Of a DNA stretch of 64,000 nucleotides, positions 57,711 to 64,000 are shown one piece after another. The position numbers and the translations under genes are program-made. Origin of the DNA: Cenococcum geophilum 1.58 (taxonomy: Eukaryota; Ascomycota; Dothideomycetes; Gloniales; Gloniaceae); contig KV748243.1 in assembly GCA_001692895.1 (NCBI GenBank), positions 813,248 through 877,247 on the forward strand, written 5' to 3'. The stretch's first letter is position 1; the number at the start of each line of letters is the position of its first letter. The notes beneath the pieces were generated by a model that had not been told where the DNA came from, ran no database searches, and was given only the letters and a program-made list of their open reading frames with translations.

Positions 57711-57751
57711 CCCTACGGGGCATTTATAAAAGTTTTGCTGGCCCCATAGGG
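57711..57751. other. 11-bp inverted repeat
   Basis: CCCTACGGGGC (57711-57721) pairs with GCCCCATAGGG (57741-57751), one mismatch, 19-nt loop. It lies 73 bases before the right copy of the GGCGGGCTTTT block. It may belong to the Helitron 3' end, but no CTRR terminus could be fixed. Confidence 0.5.
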
Positions 57752-57823
57752 TAGTTGTAGGAGTAGTTGTATAATAAAATAATATACCTTATTACGAAAG
57801 TAAGACTTTTGGATAGATATTGT

Positions 57824-57910
57824 GGCGGGCTTTTAGCTTTCTAAACTCAGTCTGCCCTACTACTACCCTACTACTACCCTGCTGCTGCCCTACTACTGCC
57901 CTACTACTGC
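57824..57910 (+). repeat. Direct repeat plus (CTACTACCCT)n array, right copy
   Basis: GGCGGGCTTTTAGCTTTCTA, AACTCAGTCTGCCC, then CTACTACCCT units. Equivalent of 55467-55640. It lies 29 bases beyond the end of the Helitron coding region. Confidence 0.8.
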
Positions 57911-57938
57911 CACCGCTGCCATACTATCCCCCCGCGTC

Positions 57939-60900
57939 TTAGCCCGTAATAGATAGTAACACCTCTAGATATATAATATTAGTAGTAGTAGCGGTAGCGG
58001 TATTGCCTCCCTGCGGTAGTAACAGCGAAAGCCCGCGTATATCCGTTACTTTTAATAGCGTAATATATAACTGCCTATGCGTAAAGACTGGTATACGCAA
58101 ATCAACACCGATAAAGTTAAAAGACTGCCCCTGTGACTTGTTTACTGTCATAGCAAAGCATAGCTGGATTGGAAACTGCCTTCTACTAACAATAAACGGC
58201 AGTTCTCCGTCCGTAGAGGTAAGCTTAATGTGAGGGATTAGCCGTAGCTGCCCGTAAAAGCTGCCGCTAAGCATCCGAGTTTTAATATAGCGCCGGCCTA
58301 GGCGCGTAATAACTATACGGGTGCCGTTATAGAGCCCTTCTTTAGGGTAGAGGTTCCGTAAAAGGATTATGGGCGCGCCTACCTTTAGGGAAAGCTTTAA
58401 TGGAGGTAGGCTAGTAGGGTTAAATGTCTATAGGAGCTCTGCTGGCGGCAGTTTTATATAATTATCTTCTCCATTTTACTCTATAGAGTCTATAGAATAA
58501 AACGTGCTTAGGGAGCTGTGGAGCCGCGCAAGGATAGCCTTGTTAATCTTAGCCACGGTATTATTACGAATAGTTAGGATAGCGCGATCGCGGAAGGTAT
58601 TAAGAGTAGTATATGCCTAAGTAAGCAGTTGCGGAGGGTATATATGCCCGTAAAAGGGTTCCTGGGACCGGAACTGGCCTATACCAGGCGGGAGAGTAAT
58701 ACTACTAGCTAGGGCTACATTGTAAGATAAGTCTTGTACCCAAGCTGCGAACTACTAATTTATCTCGCCCTGGCGGATACGTATATTTAACCGTAGGGAT
58801 AGTATATGGAAGGTAGGCTAGAGGAACGACCGCTACAGGCAGGCACCTACAATGGCTACGCGGTTCCCCCGCGGGACGACAGGCAGTATCTAAGCAAAGT
58901 CGCCGCCTAAGATAGTAGGGAGCCTACTAAAGGTAGAGTTGTTAGAACGGACGTCCGTAAGCATACGGTGTACGGCTTTAAAGTAGTAGCGGTGCTACAT
59001 TAGCACCTTATCCTAGATAAGTAGAGAGGTACGGCGTAGAAGCTTAGCTAGATTTAAGTTTTTAGAGATATTGCAAGTAGACTCTTTGTGTAAATCGATA
59101 GGTATCCGAAAACGGGAGTGGGCAGTACGGCCGCTGGGCAGTAGGAGGGCCGTAATACTAGAAGAAGCTATACAAAGAATAATCTTACCGCGCGAGCGGT
59201 AGTAGTGGCAGAGGCAGCGATAGAGAAACGTTTTACCGGTACCTATAGGGCCCTGGAGGAAGAAGCGGGCCGTCTGCGGATCGGCATCTATAGCGGCAAT
59301 AATAGTATTAAAGCACGCTGCCTGGTCTGTATTTAGCTACTAGCGTAGCTTAGTAAACTGGCGTTCTTCCTCTATAGGGTTGTATTGCTATAGCTTAGCT
59401 ATAAGAAGCGGGTTACTTCCCTCCGTAATAACACCCCACTAGTGCTAGAACTAGGGCAGGCTATAGTCCGCAAGCGTCTTCTAGTGATTGGTAAGTATCT
59501 AATAGATAAGGTATAGGCCGTAATTAAGATAGGCGTTATCGTCCTTGCCGACTGTAGGAGGAATATTAGGCTAGTGGGCTAGAAAGCGAGGTAGATTATC
59601 GCAAATAGACTATTTAAAGCGGTCCTATAAAGTAACTAGCTTTGTAATAGGGCCGTAAAGTAAAGTGGTTACAAATAAGGAGCGTAGCTGGGCGCTAACG
59701 GCAAAAACGGTGGCCTCCGTTAAGTAATTAATCCACTTATAATTATCCTCTAGTAGCCCTAGGGCCACGTAGGCGGCCTAGAAGGTTAGATAAACTATAC
59801 TAGTAATAGTACGGAGGTCCTTAAAGGAGGTAGGGCCGGGAATGGATATTAGCAGTAGCTGTAAGTAGAACCTCTCACCTATAACGGGACTGCAGTAATA
59901 TATACGGCCTATTACGGAGCCTCGTTAGCGTAAACGCTACTCCCGTTGCTTTAAAATAAAGGTATACTGCTTAGGGAAGTTTTAATATAGGCGGTTACGG
60001 CTATCCTTATACTCCGCATTATACTTAAAAAAGGCCGTTAGTATAGAGTAAGAGAGCTTAAGGCGCTACTAAATCTCCTCGGTAGACTAATTGGGCTAAA
60101 AGTATATAGGCTGCTTGCCTAGAAGGTGCACCGCAAGCTAAATTACGGGGGGGTACTCCTTATAAACGGGAAACTCGAATAGCCGCCAGATAGCCTTAGA
60201 TGGGCCGATATAACGGCCCTGCAAATACTAGCTTACCTTATCGCCGTCCGTAAGCCGCAAAGTGGTACGGTTGCTCCCCTTATATATATACTTATAGATA
60301 TACTTAACGGACTTTACGGAGGCGCAGATCTTAACATTTATATGCGCATAGTACTTTACGGTTAGATATAGGGAGTACGGAATAATTTAGCGGTTGTCCA
60401 TTTTAAATGTAGCTCCCCCTAGTAAGCGGACAGACCACGACCGTAGATTATTGCAACGGCGGTATTTTGGATAGCCGTCCTTATGTATAACAGTAGTAGG
60501 GTTAAAACGCTTAGGGTACCGCTTTAAGTAGGTCGGCGGAAGGCTTAGCCCTAGGGCAACTATATAGGGGGCTCGCGGATTCTAGGAGCCGTAAGGGCCG
60601 TAAACTATTATCAACTTTATAATCTTAGTAAGACGACCGGTGGGATCGTCCTCCGGCTATAAAAGCTCGGCGGATATAAAACGGTCGATAACGGCTAGGT
60701 CTAGCAGCCTATCGCGGTTATGCGGATATAGGAAGAGTAGTAGGTGCTAATAGGGTAGGCCCCGTTTCTAGTACTCAATAGTCCAGACGGAGCCGTAGTA
60801 CCGGCCGAAGATCTGCTTCCGTTTTAGGTCGTGTAGGAGGTAGGCAACTTTTATGCGGAAGACGCGCATAACCAGATCGGGCCTATCTGTAGCGGTCTGG

Positions 60901-62455
60901 CCAGGTAGTAGCTTGCGGGTAATCTCTTCCTACTTAGGGTTAGCAGTAAACGTAATAAATATGCTTAGACGGCCGTATTTATGGATAATAGCCATTAAAT
61001 CCTGATAGCACTGGCTAATAAAGCGAGCTCCGCCAAGGAAACTTAATAGAAGAACTACGCGGCGGCCTAATAATTAAGGGTCCAGATTATAGCGGGTAAA
61101 AGTATCTATAACGCCATTATACAGCTCCGCGCGGAGGTTTAATTAGTGGGAGCGGATCTAGTTAAGCTTATTTTGATTACATAGCGCCCATATATTTACG
61201 ATATACTGCTAAAATAGCTGGCAGTAGGCAAAAGGGACTAATCTAGAGTTGTTATGGACATGCAGGTAGAACTGAAAGTACGCCTGCTGTATTAAACGGT
61301 CTTACTAGTGGGCTCGCTAGCGGGCTTAATTAGAGTCGCGTAGCTAGAGGCCCTAGTGCCAGCCAGTATTACCGCGAGGGAAGAGCAGTACGTAGTAGAG
61401 CGGCATATATATAGTATGCGTTGAGTTAATACGGCAGTATCGCGGCTGCTTATTAGGCGCATAACGCTCCGCAAGTATAATATCGCGGAAGCTAGTATTA
61501 CCGTACTCGTCCGGTATAATAACGGCCACCTTATTACTCGTTAGTAGGTTCTTATAGCGGCGGTTAGCACTAGCCTCTAAGATAAGCCGCATCTATGGGT
61601 TTAAGATAATCCGCGACGGGGTTGTTATAGGCTGCTCCTAAAGCCGTTCCCTTGCGGTTTAATAGAGGGCGATAAAAGGGTTCCGTACCTTAGATAGCAT
61701 AGCAGTAAGGCACCGCAGAATAGTCGCATCTAGCTAGGTATTAGGACGGGCCCGTAGCCGGATATCTATGGCATAGCTAGGGTCGTAAAAGTATAGCTGG
61801 GCATACCGCGGAGCAACGTTGGTAGGAGGCTCTAGCGGGCCCTGTAAATAGTAAAGCTTACTATATATCTGGAAGCAATTTGGGCCGCTATAGGCTACAC
61901 CACGGTTAGTAACGGTACAGTTTACGGACGTAAAAGCTAATGCTGCATTATATGCGCGGAGCCGCTCCCTAAACTGCCTAGTAGAAGTATTATAGGACTC
62001 TAAAAGACTGCGTAGATATTCCGGCGAAGGCTAAAATAGAGGGAGGTTTACGTTGCCGTGTTTACAGCAGGCTTCAAACCGTGGATCGCTAGGCTTTAAT
62101 ATACTAACACGTTTATTAATCTAATGTAGGGCCGCGCAGAAGTTGTAGGCGACGTTTATAGGACCGAGATCTAGCTGCTCTATAAGGCGGACGGTAGTAG
62201 GACCATGATCTAGCTGCTCCGCGATAGGGCGGACCGTAGTAGGTCGCGGCTGTATTAATGCGGGTAGTTGCGGCTGGATTAATATAGGCGGTCGCGGCTG
62301 GATTGATACGGGCGGTATAAGGGAAGAAGCAGTGGTAGAAGCAGCAGCGGCAGCAGTAGCGGAAGCAGCAGCGGAAGTAGCAGTAGAAGTAGTAGGCTAC
62401 AGAAGGTCCGCTAAAGGTCGTTGTCAGGACCGTCCCTTTCTCTTCTCCTATATAT
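57939..62455 (-). pseudogene. Helitron replicase/helicase (RIP-inactivated)
   Basis: Minus frame of about 1500 codons, uninterrupted except for RIP-type stops. N-terminal part: Ala/Ser/Thr repeats (62320-62400), IQPRP repeats near 62260, Helitron_like_N with MPLYYVLLFPRGNTGWH near 61350-61410. Rep/HUH domain: FITFTANPK near 60935-60965, SVWTIEY near 60775 and LPY-stop-HLLLF near 60740-60765, where the first HUH His is now Tyr and a Trp is a stop. PIF1-type helicase: Walker A GPIGTGKTFLYR at about 59215-59255, and a C-terminal block FAMTVNKSQGQSFNF with HRQLYITLLKVT at 58060-58160. Such proteins move Helitrons by rolling-circle replication. The 5' TC and 3' CTRR termini were not identified. 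Confidence 0.9.
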
Positions 62456-62459
62456 AGTT

Positions 62460-63316
62460 AGAAAGGTAGTAAGTAAAAAGAGTAAATAAAGGATTAACCC
62501 TATAAGATGTATAGGTCTTATACGGAGCTCTACAATAGTTCGTTGTAAAGTTAGTAGAAGAGCGATACTGCCTACAGGCGGTGCAAAATATACAATCGGA
62601 AGGCATTTAGGTAGTAGGTAGGAAGTAGTAACCTAGGGTAGTAATATAGAAGATATTCAAGCGGTAAGGGGTAGGAAGAGGTTATTAGGTTGCGAATTTG
62701 CAGAGCCTATAAAGCTCCGTGCACGGCTCCTCTTTACTTTATAGAGCTCTTATAAGCTCTAGATCTACCTATCCTTAAGATATTTAAGTATAAAAGTAGT
62801 ACTATATTAAAGCGCTTTATAAACTCTATAAATCCATCTAAATTTTAAATTTATTTACGTAGTATTAGGGGGTGTATCGTAAGTGCAAGTACGGATCGCG
62901 ATTTAATGGGGTAGCACGGTCCTTACCACGTGACCAGCACCAATCTTCTCACCAATCTACGACCTCGCTCAAAATTAATTCAGTATATAGAAGATAGATA
63001 GAAGATGTTTTAGTGTTCGCGCACGGGCTACATTGCCTTAACGGTGCATGGGATAATCCTCATAAATCTGTATGAAATTTATATAGCGCCAAAGCGTGGT
63101 GTCCCACCTAATATAGTGCTAATATTGTATAAAAACCCCATTAATGCTCCTTCAATGCAAATGCCTTCCAATCCATGCGAACTTGAAACAGCAGCATTCT
63201 CCCAGCTCCCAGCTCATCTAAGAGTCTCGTTCCACTCACTCAAAGGTCTTTAGCCCTTGAAGCTCTACTCACGCAAAAGATAAGTAAGAAGAGACGGATC
63301 TATGATCGCAACCATT
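62460..63316. other. Gene-free interval
   Basis: RIPped AT-rich DNA to about 62875, then normal composition. The short plus ORF at 63044-63253 has no recognisable domain and lies in the 3' flank of the transporter gene. Confidence 0.5.
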
Positions 63317-64000
63317 TCATGCGCCGCCACCGGGCAAGAGCTTCTTTCCCTTGACGCTCTTCAACTCCATCGCCCAGCTGACGAAAAACGCGATGCCGCC
63401 CGTGGCGATGGCGAGGATGAATGCCGAGGTAACGGCGTTAGTGTAGGCTTGCAGTACGCCAGGTAGCCATTGTGCGGGAACGACATCGCGAATGTGGGTT
63501 GCTCCGGCGCCGATTACGATTTTGGGATCTACGCCTGGGGCGAGTTTGAGGATGTCGTGGGAGAGCGAGTTTACGAAGATGTTTTGGGCAATGGAGATGG
63601 CAATGGCGCCGCCGAGCGAGTTGAAGAAAAATACTACAGCGTCTGGAGGGTGGGTTAGTCGATCCCATAATAAGCGAGGAAATATCATTAACGGTTGACG
63701 GTTTACGAGAGTAATACGGGGAGGAGATCGGGGAGATATAGGGGGATAGAGCTGCATTGAATAAATTTGAAAGGTATTGAGAGTGAACGTACTTCCTGTC
63801 GGCATGTCCTTATCTGATAGCACGACCTGCACAGCGATGAACGGAATTTGAACCCCTGCTCCCGCACCTGCGCCCGCTAGGATTTGATAGCCGAGCCATT
63901 TACCAGCGCCCGAGTTGACTTTTAGAGTATAGAGCATACCGGCACCAATACAGAAGACTACATGCTGTTAGTATTTACGTTGGTAGTTCAAGTGGGACTG
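63317..64000 (-). CDS. MFS transporter, DHA2 drug:H+ antiporter type, 3' part
   Basis: The gene enters from the right edge; only the C-terminal third is in the window. Exons on minus: 63957-63793, then 63642-63317 (stop TGA at 63317-63319). The intron 63643-63792 (150 bp) has GTACGT donor, CTAAC branch and CCTCCAG acceptor; splicing gives MPTGNAVVFFFNSLGGAI, the junction expected for this family. A further acceptor (CTAAC then ATGTAG) lies at 63958-63960, with its donor outside the window. Visible membrane segments: FCIGAGMLYTL, GYQILAGAGAGAGVQIPF, AVVFFFNSLGGAIAISIA and AFILAIATGGIAFFVSWAME, then a short basic tail (KSVKGKKLLPGGGA). It should sit in the plasma or vacuolar membrane and export small molecules; the substrate cannot be told. 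No stop or frameshift, so probably active. Confidence 0.88.
63643..63792 (-). other. Intron of the MFS transporter gene
   Basis: 150 bp, GT-AG, branch CTAAC 12 bases before the CCTCCAG acceptor. Reading through it gives residues unlike a transporter, while splicing restores the conserved PTGNAVVFF. Confidence 0.85.

Overview
The window looks like nuclear DNA of a filamentous ascomycete (Pezizomycotina), inferred from four signs. There are short GT-AG introns with CTAAC-type branch sites. There are fungal protein families (a 3CxxC zinc finger, a DUF3716-like cysteine module, a DHA2-type MFS transporter). There are Tad1-type LINE, Ty3/gypsy chromovirus, Ty1/copia and Helitron elements. Most of the first ~51 kb has almost no CA or TG dinucleotides and reading frames broken mainly by TAG/TAA, the signature of repeat-induced point mutation (RIP, CpA to TpA).

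Layout. 1-4987: a RIP-inactivated Tad1-like LINE ending in a (TTA)n tail. 4988-18826: a very large inverted repeat (arms about 4.2 kb, 728 bp spacer) holding two head-to-head copies of the 3' half of a chromovirus plus flanking DNA. The left arm is split by a 4647-bp non-autonomous LTR element (7478-12124, TSD AACGG) that is hardly RIPped and whose interior is an array of small stem-loops. 18827-27440: tandem repeats and minisatellites, interrupted by a complete Ty1/copia element (20067-26142, TSD AATTT). 27440-50078: a nest of minus-strand Ty3/gypsy elements. A host element F is interrupted by element E (27480-33496, TSD CGGAA), by a roughly 1-kb element with a LINE tail (34509-35545), and by element G (36665-49002, TSD AGTTT), which itself holds element H (41796-48140, TSD CTCCT). 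F's probable 5' LTR is 49867-50078.

From about 51 kb the composition becomes normal and host genes appear: a 3CxxC zinc-finger gene (51559-52110, minus), a conserved fungal gene of the glutamine-amidotransferase-like fold (54009-54692, plus) and, at the right edge, the 3' part of an MFS transporter (63317-64000, minus). Between them lie a Myb/SANT-like pseudogene, a GC-rich three-exon DUF3716-like pseudogene, and a RIP-damaged Helitron replicase/helicase (about 57939-62455, minus).

Points most worth following. (1) The Ty3/gypsy LTRs with a readable leader all show a Tf1-like self-priming arrangement: 9-10 nt starting 2 nt after the 5' LTR are the reverse complement of a site inside the same LTR, and the sequence differs between families while staying complementary. 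(2) The non-autonomous LTR element carries dozens of short hairpins with a conserved loop and compensating stem changes. Its LTR and leader match those of the chromovirus it sits in, suggesting a parasite-host pair. (3) A ~51-bp palindromic motif (core AACTTTAACCGCCGGTTAAA) sits in the same orientation between pol and the 3' LTR of three different LTR families, including copia. No tRNA, rRNA or CRISPR array was recognised. Translations and alignments were done by eye.
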